A DNA stretch of 64,000 bases from assembly GCA_009733575.1 (NCBI GenBank), contig ML769437.1, forward strand, positions 223,626 through 287,625, written 5' to 3'. Positions 21,247 through 33,565 of this stretch are shown here, piece after piece. Within the stretch, counting starts at the first letter, position 1, and the number at the start of each line of letters is the position of its first letter. Below the pieces are notes generated by a model. That model did no database searches, was not told the DNA's origin, and worked only from the letters and a program-made list of their open reading frames with translations. The DNA is from Gymnopus androsaceus JB14. Its lineage: Eukaryota; Basidiomycota; Agaricomycetes; Agaricales; Omphalotaceae. The position numbers were made by a program, and so were the translations under genes.

Positions 21247-22255
21247 CGATGTTTCAGCGATTTTAGACGATAGGATTTCTTTGTACATATACCAGGTATA
21301 GAACGGCATAGATACAGTGTTTCCTCAACAGCCTGAATATGCAGTGAATGGGATCCAATCAACGGAGGTGTTGCTGTTCTACATGGAATCACAACGAGAA
21401 TGTAGGAGGACACGGGCGCAGCCCTGAAACAGCGGCTACACCCTGTAAGAAAATAGCGAGCGACGGGATGGGTACATGCAAAGTCAAGTAGTACGTAGTA
21501 GCAGCTTTGCTAAATGGAAAAGAGGGATAAGGAAGGGTGGGTAATGGAAAATACAAAAACAGCACTGAGAGCTTGACGGGTCGGAAAGATACAAAGTAAT
21601 AACTAAAAACACCTGAGAGCTCAATAGGGTAACGACCGCCAAGCTCTCTACACAATAAGTACTAAAAGAAACAAGAGAAAAGTGGAACCAGGATGACAAA
21701 GGCTGTAAAGCTTAGCACCTGAGTCAGAAGAGGGCAGGCGACCTGCAAGCGCGCGGAGCGTAGCAACGGAAAGGAGAACGGGACGCGCGCGGAGCATACA
21801 CTGACCAAGAGAGAAAGCAGAGAACTATAAGTCGATTCACAAATGGCATAATTGTACACGTACTGAGATCTGAGAGTCCGTATCAAGTCTAATCCCATAT
21901 GGAAGGAAGGAAGGAAGCACGGCATGCGGCACTAGCATCATCGCTCTCGGGACATTGGAGGGGCTTACAGATTGCAAAGATCTAGCGCGTATTAACAGCG
22001 CGACATTTTGTACTGTTGGACACAGGCTAACCTGCTGGTACAGTATTTGGCTCTGAGTTCAAAGCCCGGGTACTATGGCCAATGTACTAAGTACTCCACA
22101 CAACTCCACACAAGTCCCAAAGAAGTAGGAGACCGAACTCTCCGGACCTATCATCTTTCTCCGGCGTCAATCATTCGTCCTGTACAACGCTCCCTCATTA
22201 ACTGAAGAGTTATGCCTTGCTCTGTAATTCCACCATCTAGAGGCTCCATTTTCGA
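21247..22255. other. Intergenic
   Basis: About 1 kb with no supportable gene. Purine-rich on the plus strand around 21480-21800. Upstream region of the CorA-like gene. Confidence 0.45.
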
Positions 22256-25062
22256 ATGTCTTTCGACTTGAATACTTTCGGAGCAATTCAGGCTCATGCT
22301 TCTGCTTTGCCTCCAAGGCGTAAACCGCCTAAACATGTGAGTGAAATCTTCTACAGCTTTGAGACCATACTGAAACCATCTTAGCGACATGCGACTCCGA
22401 GTGGGCCTTGGCCGTTCCTTGATCTTGACGAAAAGGTGCGACGACTTGGCATTTTGAGCTAAATTTTAATTCGATAAAATTACAGATTGACCCAGAGTCG
22501 CTCTCTTCACCACCTCCGCAACCAAATTTCGACCAAGAGCCTGAAATCGGCATCAACCATGCTGGATCAGATTCGAGATCATATTGGTCGCATTATCCAG
22601 AGTCACAATTCGCAAACTGGACGCAATGGCAACAGAACAAGAGCGGAATTGCAAAGCTCGTAAACAGACGGGTTCCATTGGCCGACCACTGTCGTATCTT
22701 CAAGATTCACATTGACTCTAATGGAATTTTCCATGCTGATAACCTTGGATCGGAGGAAGGAGACTATATAGTTAAATCTGGTGTAGTGGGCTCGAGAGAT
22801 GTGTCAGAAAGTATAGACAACTTTTGGCAAGTTTTAGGAGAGAAGGTTCGTTATTTAACACGTCTAAAAGCTGTATAACTGATTCATACATCCATCAGCC
22901 ACCTCCAGAATCTCGTGTACGCGTCTTGTTTGTGGATAACCTATCTGGACCGGTGCTACAGATGCTTGGGACCAGGTAAATTTATGTTTCTGCTATATAC
23001 GACTTGCGCTGACCGTTCATCATAGATTTCGCATTGAACCATTCTTTTTCTCTTCTTCGTTAAACTCTATACCCTCTCGCTATCAAGAGCAAGTCAGACC
23101 TGGTAAAGGAGATCGTAAGTATTGCTTATTACTTCTTGATTTCCGACTCACTGTTTACTCTAGATATCACGCTGACACTCAGCTTCATACGAACCCTTCC
23201 CAACTCGTCTACAATGCCTCACTCGCTTGCCTCTAGTTTCGTAGATAGCTTGGCCAATGAGGATGCTTCGCATATGTTGCAATCCTCTTTTCTAATGCAG
23301 ATTCCAATGATCGATGTCGAGGCTCCTCTGATGTTGACCAGCAACCCTAGTACGTTTCCCAAACTCCTAACTAGCTTTATCTCATCTATCTTCTGATCAG
23401 GCAAGCTGCTCGTTCTCGACTTGCTCTCTTTACACGTTATCAGGAAGAAATTTATACCCGAATCAACGGAACCTCAGCCTACAGATGAGTCGAACTATGG
23501 CCATGGCTCTGCGCCTCCTCCGTTCACCAGAGAACAATCCAATATAAGTTCGAATTCTGAGTCAAGCTCGTCAAGCAGTATTAGCACCATTATTTCGTAT
23601 CACAACCCGTCTATGCCGCCTTATAAAACGACTACCGCATCGAATCTGCATATGCGATTGATGGCTGCAGGTGAGGACAGTTATTGCACTAGTAAGGAAC
23701 CGAGTTGCTTATTCATGTGGCAGGTCGCTCTGTGTACTGGTCCAACATTTTTTCACCTACCGTACCCTCTGGAGACCCCACTTTTGTGACCCTTAGCCTG
23801 CTGTGGTATCCATTGTATGCATGGGATGAAGTTCTCGATGCCTTGCTTGGTGAAGTAGCCTTCCTTGTGAGTTTCTCTATTGCATGCACCCACACTTTCT
23901 TACCTTTCTTCTTCAGGAAGCTCATACTTTGTCTTCGCTCCCATCTGAAAGCCAAGATCAAGACCAAGATGCCCATGACCAAACTCACATCTTGACTCAC
24001 CAATTACATGTCGTCCGTGCACATTTACTGCATTACGAGTCTCTCCTCGACGATTTCCGGAAAACTGTAGAGTTTGTTCAGAACACCCACCACCCGGGCT
24101 TGGCTCAACCGTCTCCACCCATTCCTTTCCCAAGAACACAAAGTCCTATTAGGACCAAACCTGCGACGGCTTCGCAGTACCCTGATTCCTTACGTTCCGC
24201 ACTTCCAGATCAATCGGGTGAAGCACCCACTTTGTCTGCGGCTGCAAAGGACACGCTGGATCAGGTGCTTGAAGAGGAGGAGTACGAGAATGTGGAGTCT
24301 CAAAGACGGTTCGCGGCACCGCGTATGTCAACTGGGCCAACAGAATCGGAATCCTACGAACGCCTACTAGACAAGGAATGCAACAATCTTCTCAGTGAGA
24401 TTGGTCGTTTGGAGATGACTCGGGCGATGCTGAATAAACGGTTGGGAAACGTCATGGAATTGGTGAGTTTTCTCTTTTCTTTTTCCGGGCAACTACTGAT
24501 GTTTGATTTCAGGCATTTAGCAGTATCAATATTGAGGATAGTCGACGAATGAAGAATTTAGCCGAGGTTTCTGTGAGGGATAGCGCTGGTAAGTCGGATA
24601 TCTGTGCACTGTATATGTGGCTGGACTGATAACTTGGACAGTCATGAAACAGATCTCATACCTTACCTATGGTCTTCCTTCCCGCTTCTTTTATGGCGGT
24701 ATGTCGCTCTCCTGGTCTAGACTCTCGTGAGCTTACTGACGAAATCCCAGACTGTCTTCGGCATGAACGTCGTCGAGATCAACTCTGGTTCCAAAGAAAC
24801 CCTCGGACACTACGCCGCCGCAGCCATCCCTCTAACGGTCGTAACCGTTTGGGTGATGATGATGCAATACCGCTCAACTAAACAACACCGTCAGTCCAGA
24901 CTGACACCAAGCTCAAACGTATTCACGTTTGCACGAGTAGCTCCAGCGAGCGTTTGGACTCGAGTTTTGGAATGCGGTTTTGTCGCCGTTAAAGACGATT
25001 GGGAAAGACTTGTCGCCGTGGGGGAAAGGCACTGGGCGGGCAAGGAATCGAAATCGGAGTAG
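22256..25062 (+). CDS. CorA-type Mg2+ transporter-like protein (fungal family), one frameshift
   Basis: Twelve exons: 22256-22336, 22385-22435, 22486-22845, 22899-22975, 23026-23114, 23164-23349, 23401-23670, 23724-23866, 23917-24462, 24513-24588, 24642-24698 and 24751-25062. Conserved blocks are RVLFVDNLSGPVLQMLGTRF, RIEPFFFSSSLNSIPSRYQE, SVYWSNIF, LHYESLLDDFRKTVEFVQNT, LLSEIGRLEMTRAMLNKRLG, and NIEDSRRMKNLAEVSVRDSA. The pore end is MVFLPASFMA-TVFGMNVVEI with the CorA GMN signature, and a second membrane helix follows (AAIPLTVVTVWVMMMQY). Family knowledge: pentameric divalent-cation channel of the plasma or internal membranes. Between MKQISYLT and MVFLPASF (about 24667) one extra base shifts the frame right in the first membrane helix. 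Given the conservation on both sides, I suspect a sequence error or a very recent mutation. Confidence 0.87.
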
Positions 25063-26785
25063 ATCGCAGGCGACGTCTTGGCTTTCGGCCAGTCCTGGGA
25101 CGAGCTTGAAGAAGAATGGCAGTTTCGGGTTCTGTTCATCCTCCTAGTCGACCTATGTCGACTGCTCCAGTGGAGAATGGGCACGCTGAGCCGTCACCTG
25201 TGGCTCGCCTTCCCAGAGGGAGTACAGTGAGCGTGTAGTTTTGTCGAAGATGTGATACGGAACGGGGCCTAATACTTATGTCTTAAAATGTTATAGCTTT
25301 AAATGTTATAGTACCTATAAGCAAGTATCTCCAACTGATAGCCTAATAATAATATTATCTTTATTCGAAGTGTTTTTCTCCCTGTTATTTGTGTGTACAA
25401 GCTTTAGAACCTAACAACAGGCAGAAGAATTGCTCACATGCGATCTTTCTTTCCTTCTTTGGCTTCGCTCCGGGCTGTCAATAGCGGAATACGGTGGATT
25501 TCATATAATACATTGACCAGTGGCTTCCACATACCCTCAAGGATTGTTTGAAAAATTAGGCTTTGCCAACTTGGAGTTTATGTAGGTGAAGTAAGTACCT
25601 TTGGGACCACCCAATCCTGTCCAAAACTACGAGTATGTCATGCAGACTCGTTAGTCTCTGATATTGCACTGCACCACCAGCTATCATCGCACTTGAAGGA
25701 GCTAGCAGTGGACTACGACGAATGCTAGATATTCTTTGTCGAACGCCCATACAAAGTTTACTTTTTGGGCTGCCGAGCCTCTTGACCGTGGCGATGTACC
25801 ACTAGTACAATCGAAGATTCCTCCTTTCGATATATTCATCCTTTCATCCTTTCGATAGTATTATTCAGATGGTGTTTCAGTGTTTAACCCGGATTTCGAA
25901 TATGAAGATGGACGATTTTTTTCAAGTGTAGGTTCCCTCTTGACGGTGAAGCTCGACATGTACGGGAACAGGAGGCTGTTGATTGTCGCCCTTCTATCTC
26001 GGATCATACACCTTCTCCACTTTACGAAGAATGCACAGTTATCTTCGATATGGCAACCCCACTATCATCCCACCGATAATATGGGATGATCTGTGTCGAA
26101 TCGAGTCCAGGACTAGTATTACTAGCTCGAGTTGTAGTGCCAAAGTCGTCAAATTGGAAAGTCTTGACTTGGGGAGTCACATAGGCCAGGAGATTTACAG
26201 CCATCTCAGTAGAATCACTATTTTGGACAAGGAGAATGCAGTCTTGGAGCTGCACCTTAAGCTATTCTGACTAGCTCTTGCTTGATTTTTTTTTGTTTCT
26301 TCTTCAAGTCGTTTCGTTGCTGGTTCAATTTGCATTCATTGTTTAATTAAGTTATGTACTTTAACACGCTGCAATGTAGTGACACTCTACTCGGAGTGTA
26401 CTATAACTGAGTAAATTATCCATCGCGCATCGGCGCGTTGCCTTTCTTCCGAGATGTTGGCTCCCATCACGTTGAACTTGAGCCCAAAAAGGAAATTGAG
26501 AGTCTTCCGTCCAACCGGTGCGGGAAGATGACTGGATTTGCCGGATTGCGGTGCTACGTCGCAACTGGAAGATTTGAAACCTCACACAGAAACCACCCCG
26601 CAGCACCAGCCTCATCACAAGAAAGCCGTCGTTTTTGCTCGTTTTTCTTCAAATCAGACTCGACCGGTAAGTGGGAAGCAGTGCATTATAAATTGATGTA
26701 TTTTTCAAAGTTGGGACATGAAGCTGACTGATGAGGATTTTGAAGGTATCAAAAATTTTACCCAGGAAGATTGGTCGGAAGGTAC
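25063..26785. other. Intergenic
   Basis: Nothing recognised over 1.7 kb; short open frames only, none with a conserved-looking product. Contains the upstream region of the HPC2-like gene. Confidence 0.45.
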
Positions 26786-29397
26786 ATGGAGGAGCAAGAT
26801 GTCACAATGAGCTCTGCGTCAGCGCCCATTTCACCAACTACTATTGTTCCGTCTGAACAGGCACTAGGCCCTTCTCCTAATGGTGCTGTCGATGCATCTC
26901 CTCACTCAGCAGGCGGAGAGTCGCCGACGTCGAGCGGCGCAGCCTCAAGTGGTGAGGAAGAAGACGACCATGATGACGAAGATGGCGAAGTCGATGAGAA
27001 CGGGGCCATTGTCATAGAGGACGACGACGACGAAGATGACGGCGAAGACACCCCCGACGATGAACAGGGGCCTCATATTACTGTCAAACATGAACCTTCG
27101 CCTCCTCCCAACTCTATTGCTCTACCTGCTCTCCTCAACAAACCACCCAGCTCGAAACCGGCCGACAAAGCCGAGTCCCCACTACCTCCCCCGACATCTA
27201 CCGCCGCAAAGCCGAAATCCAAGGCCAAAGTTAAGGCTAGATCTCCCTCTCCTCTTCCCATCGCTGCTCCGCCTCTACAGACCATCCGGCTCAGCATTAA
27301 GCTCGGCGGACCCGACAACTATGCTGTCGATATTAGCGGTCTTGCCAAAGCCACTGGCCAGCGTCCTCCAACTCCTGTGCAGAAAAGAAATGACGAAAAT
27401 AGCGATAGTGAAGCGGAAAGAGTGGCCAAAGAGATAGAGGCGCGAACGGATGCGGATAAACCTAAGAAGAAAAAGGTATATAATTATCTCTTCCATTGGA
27501 CATACGTTAACCGATTCCTTAGGCAAAAAAGAATGCTGCTACGGAATACTACGACGTTTCAGATCCCTTCATCGATGATTCCGAACTTGCTGTTGATGAC
27601 CGCAAGTTCTTTGCCCAGACGAAACAGCAGGGCTTCTATGTCTCGTCTGGAGAGGTCGCGTTGATGAAGGACCGGTGAGATTTTTCGTTTTTCGTTTTAT
27701 TTTTTTCTCATTTTTATTGCGCATAGTTCACCAACCAAGAAACCTAAATCCAAAAAGGTGGTCAACGCCGAAGCTGGGCCTTCATCTTCACAGCACCCTC
27801 GCTCGTCATCTCTTGGTGAAGGCACTAAAGATGCTCCTATCGCTCTTGTTGACGACGACGACGTCGGTACACATCCTTCCTCTTCTCAAACACATCCCTC
27901 TGAGAACGGCCACTCAAAACCAAATGCAGGCAGCGGAAAGAAGAAGACATGGCTCAATAAGAGTCAACCAGGCGCCGCTTCCGGATCCAACAGTCGTTCG
28001 CCTTCTAGTGCAGCCCAATACGGTACCGGTCTCAAAGCGCCGCTGACAGGCAACTTGGCAGTCATGCGCAAGTTGAACTGGATCGATCCCGACCCAGATC
28101 CTGGCGAAGGCGGAGATGGGGAAAACGAAGGGTATGGGGACGGAGCAGAGAAGACGGGGATGAAGAGGAAGAGGGTGACCTATACAACGGTAGTGGAGAA
28201 TGGGAAGAAGAGGAAGATTGTTGATATAGTGGGTTTTTTGGAGATTCACTTCTCAGCTCGCGTATTAACTACGGATTGACAGTCATCATTCCATCCTACA
28301 CTCAAAGCATCTCTTCAGAAACTCAAAGACGCTATCGCAGCGGAGAGTTGGGACCAAAAGGGCAAGTTCCCTCCCACGATCAAACCTATCCTTGCACAGG
28401 TTGCTCTACTAGCTGTCTCGCTCGACGAATACGATGAGCACTTTTTCAACCTCATGCCTACGCTTTTTCCCTATAATAAATTTACCATGAGTGTAATTAT
28501 CGTTTTTTTTTTGTTTCTTCGACACAGATGCTAATGCCGCTTCCTTCAGAAACTTATCAAACGGACTATATTCACAGATCACACCAAGCTTCTTGTTCAA
28601 CGACAAGATGCCCTTCTCGGAGAATTAAAGCGACAGGCCGAAGAAGGCTTTCCGAAAGCTGAAGAGGAGTGGGAGAAGAGCGTCGTTGCGTGGGGTGAGT
28701 ATCAAAACTGTTGCATTCTTTTGCTCCTATTAAACCTCCCCCACAGACCAACGCCAAAAGCGACTCAAAGCCGACACGGGACATGACTCTGGCTCTGCTG
28801 GCGGTCCAACGCGTCATCCCACAGAAGATCCTGAGACAGCACATATCGACGGGTTGGACGAAGACAACTACCCAGCAGCAACCCATCCGTCTTTAGCGGG
28901 CAGTGCACTTCCAGCAACTGGTGCTCCGCATAGCGAAAAGGCTGGCAAGTCATCAGCAGATAAAGACGCGCAGCCCCCAGCAAAGAAATTTCGTCTGACG
29001 GAGAATATGAAGGCGATCGTATGGGAGCTGGTGCTGTTGAGTAATGAGTGTTGTCGGTTGGAGAATGAGAAGAAGTTGGTGGTTTTCTTGGACCTTGATA
29101 CGATGCGGTTACTTACTTTTCTCTTTTTCGAAGCACCCTCGAAGGATCAGTGATGCAAGTCAGTGAACAAGGACTCCGGAAGGTCTTGTATCAGAAGATC
29201 GTCGCCTCATTCCCGCCTGGATGGATGTCCTCTGGACAGATTTCTCGAGATGGTATGTACTTTAATGCTTTATCTCTCTCTATATATCGGAACTAATTCC
29301 TTTCGTCATGATTTTAGTGAGCTCGTTGAAGAAGAGACTCGAGAAGGAGATCGCAGAAGATCAAGAGTTGCTGGATGGGCCCGTGGCGGCCATGTAA
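26786..29397 (+). CDS. Ubinuclein/HPC2-like subunit of the HIR histone chaperone complex
   Basis: Exons: 26786-27475, 27523-27674, 27727-28228, 28283-28492, 28550-28694, 28747-29078 (end uncertain), about 29134-29252 and 29318-29397. The N-terminal part is Ser/Pro-rich with an acidic run (EEEDDHDDEDGEVDENG). The diagnostic Hpc2-related (HUN) domain follows: ATEYYDVSDPFIDDSELAVD, DRKFFAQTKQQGFYVSSGEV. The C-terminal half has a helical region (SFHPTLKASLQKLKDAIAAE, KGKFPPTIKPILAQVALLAV, EQGLRKVLYQKIVASFPPGW) like ubinuclein middle domains. In yeast and animals this subunit binds HIRA and the H3.3-H4 dimer for replication-independent nucleosome assembly. The splice junction between LENEKK and TLEGSVMQVSEQ (29078-29134) does not keep frame with the obvious sites. 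Either a donor at 29056 is used or one base is missing. Confidence 0.87.
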
Positions 29398-30036
29398 TGA
29401 TCATCTTTCTTAATTCGACTGCTTTACTTTAATTTTTCATGTGTAGTTCTCTTTTCCTTCCTTTTCCCCGTCTCTGTGTGTAAGTTACTGTAGTCTTTGG
29501 ACTTTCCTTTAGTCATGATCAAGTTCGAGGACTTTAACATTAACCTTACGCTCATTTCTTCGCTCATTCCTATTCCTACAGTATTCGATTTGTGTCAATA
29601 TCTCTATTGCTTCGTTTCACATGGGCTCTTTGGTATCATTATGATTATGGCTTACCTTCATTGTTTCATTATTCATTAGTTGTACTGACTACATACATCC
29701 CTACTTAGTTATTGGCGGTGAACCGCTTTTCAATTTCGACTGTTAATTGATAATTGCACTTTTATGTTTGTCCTGCTCTTAATAATTTGTTTTTTCATTT
29801 GTAAAATGAGACTCGCCATCCTCACTCGCATAGTATGTATATGAACACTTTATCCGATGAGACATCCAAGTATTCGTATTATTCCTTGAGTGTACCAGTT
29901 GCATCCTCAACGCATCCTTCTTTCTCTGGAACCCATTTAACCTGTATCATTATGAGTAATCACGAAGTGTGCTATCCATACCAAGCTCAAAAGAGATATA
30001 ATGTATACAACTAGATCTAGTACAGAATACACACGT
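29398..30036. other. Intergenic between convergent genes
   Basis: AT-rich 3' regions of the HPC2-like gene (+) and the Lys/Glu/Pro-rich gene (-). No gene seen. Confidence 0.5.
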
Positions 30037-30887
30037 TTATACGGCTGCAGCGACGCTAGCCCCGGTAGTTACATCGTTCGCATCAGACGCCAAACCGGAG
30101 GTGCCAGTGCCGCCACCACCGAGGGCATCTGTTACACTGTTTATAGTATCGGAAACGTCACTCACGGTTTTCAGCGATTCCTTTCAACACAAAGTAATCA
30201 GCTAATGAAAAAAAAGGCCGATGAAAATATAAACACCTGGCTCGTCGCTTTCTTTAGACCACCCTTTACGCCGGTCGTCACCGTCATTCGCATGTTGTCC
30301 AACTTTTTCTTTCAAAGTCTTAGGAGGAGTGGGAGCTTGAGGAGGTGGGGGGGCATTGTGTGCACCGTGATTAGGCTCCTCCTTCTTAGGTTCCTCTTTC
30401 TTTGGCTCCTCCTTCTTGGTTCTCTTTCTTGGCTCCTCCTTCTTGGGTCCTCCTTCTGTCCTTCTTGGGCTCCTCCTTCTTGGGCTCCGGTTTTTTCGTC
30501 CCGGCAAGTGCTGGAGCATTGTTGTGCGTCGGAGGAGGAGTTGTCGGAGGATGCGTACAGCGTTTCGCTCTCCTCCGCTTCTTCTCCGCTTTCTTTTTCG
30601 CCTCCTCCCCCGCTGCATCTGCCGCTGTATGTGCCCCTTTCTTCTCCTCGTGATTTTCAACCGCCTTTGCGCCTATCTTTGCGCCTTTTTCAGCCAAATG
30701 AGCACTTAGGCCTACTAAACCCTCACGTCGGAAAATATCTGAAGAACCGAGTAATTCACTGCGCGCCTCAGGGTCGTTAGAAGTCACCAGGCCATTCGAG
30801 CGAGCGTAAATGGGGTCAACAGGAGCACCATTGACGGCAAGTGCGATGGCAAGGGCAGCGAAAGGGAATGAGGGATTGGAAATGCAT
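30037..30887 (-). CDS. Secreted Lys/Glu/Pro-rich repeat protein, frameshifts
   Basis: Start at 30887: MHFQSLIPF, then after a one-base shift AALAIALAVNGAPVDPIYAR, together a good signal peptide. The body has SELLGSSDIFRREGLVGLSA, a highly charged Lys/Glu/Ala segment, a Pro/Thr stretch, and a KKEEP repeat (PKKEEPRKRTKKEEPKKEEP). KEKVGQHANDGDDRRKGWSK follows. After an intron near 30230-30185 the protein ends with a Gly/Ala/Ser-rich tail (ESLKTVSDVSDTINSVTDAL...TGASVAAAV). No known domain. Repeated motifs and biased composition resemble secreted basidiomycete proteins of unknown function. One-base frame changes are needed near 30865 (in a TTT run) and inside the KKEEP repeat, so the exact protein is uncertain. 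Confidence 0.5.
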
Positions 30888-31384
30888 TGAGGTAGGTATA
30901 GGCGATGAATGAAATGAAGAGATTCTGTAGACGGATGCTTTAGGTAAGTGAGGACCAGACCACATTTGACGATTTAAAAAAACACGTACCTAGGATGCAA
31001 AAGGATTAACGAAGTGAGTTGGAAAGTGATACTCTGTGACCGGACCAGCCGGATTCAAGACGAGGAAAAAAAGCGCGCGCGTGTGTGGATGAAAAGCACC
31101 AGGCTCTATGAGGTCAACTTTCGCCAGATCATCCCCGTTTTATACCTGACCTAGGAACAGATTTCAGCCATCATTGGATTGGAAATTATTGCGATGCGAT
31201 GATGGATAAAAGTTTCTTTATTTGAATTTTTTTTTTTTGAAATTGCGACGAAGCCCATCGCCGCTCATCGCATCGCCAGTAGTGCAAAAGATAAGAAGTG
31301 GGACACACTGACAGGAAAAACGAACTTTTGGAACGTTCTTCATAGAGTTATAAAGCAGATGAGTGGAAGCGATTTGAATTTTAC
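30888..31384. other. Intergenic
   Basis: Upstream of the secreted repeat protein. Includes a GCGCGCGTGTGTG tract near 31075 and a T11 run near 31235. No gene seen. Confidence 0.4.
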
Positions 31385-33085
31385 TTACATTCCTTCACAT
31401 CTTGGGTCAGTCGGATCGTCGCTGGACCAAAAGCTGTGTGGTTCACGAACTCCGCCGAATCAACGATCAACCGTAGAACCTGATACGAGTTCGGAAACTA
31501 ATTGAAAGCGTTTAGTATCGACCAGGCTTCAACGAAAAAAAGAAGGAAAAAAACAGATCAATGAGAACTGTAGTCCAAGCCAAGCCCAAGCGACAAGCGT
31601 ACAAGCGTAAAAGGATTAACCATCACCGTTGTACTTGGCTTTCTCGTGCCGAATGTCGTCCGTCTTGGCTGTAAGAGGTGAAACGGGTGTTCGAAGACCT
31701 TATACAGCCATCGCAACCTCAACTGTTTGCTCAGGTTTTCGTCGTACAATTTTTCAAAGGCTTCTAGAAGCTTTTGAGTAAGTACTTTAGGACATACACG
31801 AATATACTTCGTCACTTCTCTTAGGCTAGCCCGAACGTCCTAAGTACAGAATGACATCACGGAGGGGCGGTTTATGATGGCTGTGAGTTTGATTTTAAAT
31901 AATAATGTCGGGATTCGGAGAACGCGCTCCGTTCAGCTGAGGTCGGGAGGGTTAGAATAATTGCCAGGTGGGCACGCTTGACGCTTCGTTTCACTTGGAA
32001 GGAAGTAAGCAAGCAGTCGCATCTCATCAAACAACAGAAAACTCGCGAGTCGTTTGAACGATAGTCCCAAAACTGATCAATCTCTGCACTCGTTCAGTAC
32101 AATGATGTCTTTTCCTTTATTTTTCCCTTTGCCTTTCTTCGCGCCTCCTACAACATAAAACACAGCGCGTTTACAATTAATCTTAAAAGAATAAAGTTAA
32201 ATACTCGAAAATACGCACCAGTAAAGAGGAAATTTCACTACGCATCCACCCAAGACTCTGAACGGTCTCGGTTCCTTCAACGATGGATCCCAGAGGATAC
32301 CGAAAGGATCATGGAAGGTGCGCAAGGTGTCTTGGTAGATACGCTATAGTGACGAGCGAGTAAGTGGATCGATAGATAGATACGAAGGACGAGGACGGAC
32401 CATACAACACTTGAGCAGAATCAAAGCTAGGCCCGAGTTGATGAACGTTAACTGATTCGGATTCGCTGCTATTGGCATTCCGCCTCGACGTCGATGGAGA
32501 CATAACTACTGTTCATCCATCACCACATTGTGATGATACCTCATCAGAACCCTTAGATCAGGATATCGTAGTCGTCGATGGGACGGGTGAACACTGGCCG
32601 TAGGATACTTAGAATGGAACGTCAGTAAGAATCATGGAAGATACAGTACGTAAGAAGGGAGAGAAAAAAATTATTCGAAACGCAACACGGAAAGAAATTT
32701 AAAGTTGAATAATACTCACCAAAACATCGCCGTCTGCCATATATCATCCCATTCTAATACCTCCACGTCGCCTCCACAAGGGCCCTCATCCTCCTCGCGA
32801 CCACGCCGTCAGGACCATATCTAGTACACTTTACACCCTCCCGATCGACTTGAGTGAAAATCCTCCACCTGTGTTCCCCGTCGTACGGGGTTTCTTCCTT
32901 TTTGAGTTGGTGTCCAGAGAATCACCATAAATGGGTACATAAACCCCTAGCTCCTCCTCCTTCCACTCCTTAAGTAATCGAATAAGAGAGGCAAAACCCC
33001 GTTTTGGCTTCCTGGGTTTGAAAAACTTGCCCTTCCTCTCCGCCCTCATCCTCCTACAGCCTAAACCCGAAGCCGAAGCTAACAC
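31385..33085 (-). CDS. Unrecognised multi-exon gene, copy 1 of the duplicated segment
   Basis: Coding-looking blocks in 5' to 3' order on the minus strand: 33085-32831 (basic: RAERKGKFFKPRKPKRGFAS...LLKEWKEEELGVYVPIYGD), 32503-about 32390 (MSPSTSRRNANSSESESVNV), about 32340-32220 (YQDTLRTFHDPFGILWDPSL, KEPRPFRVLGG), 31845-31560 (REVTKYIRVCPKVLTQKLLE, LYDENLSKQLRLRWLYKVFE) and 31505-31385 (NSYQVLRLIVDSAEFVNHTA). I do not recognise a family. The blocks are not all joined by clean splice sites, so the gene may be decaying. A second, more degraded copy lies at 35.7-36.8 kb, and comparing the two supports the YQD..FHDPFG..WDPSLKEP..PFR block as once coding. Confidence 0.4.
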
Positions 33086-33565
33086 CCAATGCGCACCCTT
33101 CGGCTAACTAGGGTAACGCAGAGTTGGCGTAATGCCGTCAAAGAGTCTATGGTTCCTACTGTCGTTCCCGTGTATGATCTCCTAGATATTCTGACGTCGA
33201 ACAGCGAATGAGGTCGTTGCGTTACTTGCGTAGAAGAAAATGAGCGCCAGGCGAAATTCGACACAGCCACTGGTGGGCGTCTTTTCACTTCGTATCTATA
33301 CTTAAGTAATACGAGTTGTTGCAAGCGTAGTAAGTACAGCAAGTAATGGTTTATGCACTTTTGAAGCTCGCGAATTTCGGAAATACAGTCTGTACGAAAG
33401 GCAGAATACATCAACACTGGTACCACTGCCGATGATATCGCAAGTGCACGTACTTTTATGTCGACGCATCATTCCAATGCAATACCGAATTGGTTGGGCT
33501 ACATACTCAACTTGCCACACTCGCCTGCAAGCTGGACCGCCCTGCCAATATGTACGTACAGTACC

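Noticed and set aside
26438..26731. Open frame upstream of the HPC2-like gene
   Set aside because: Odd composition and no in-frame connection to the HPC2 start; likely 5' untranslated DNA.
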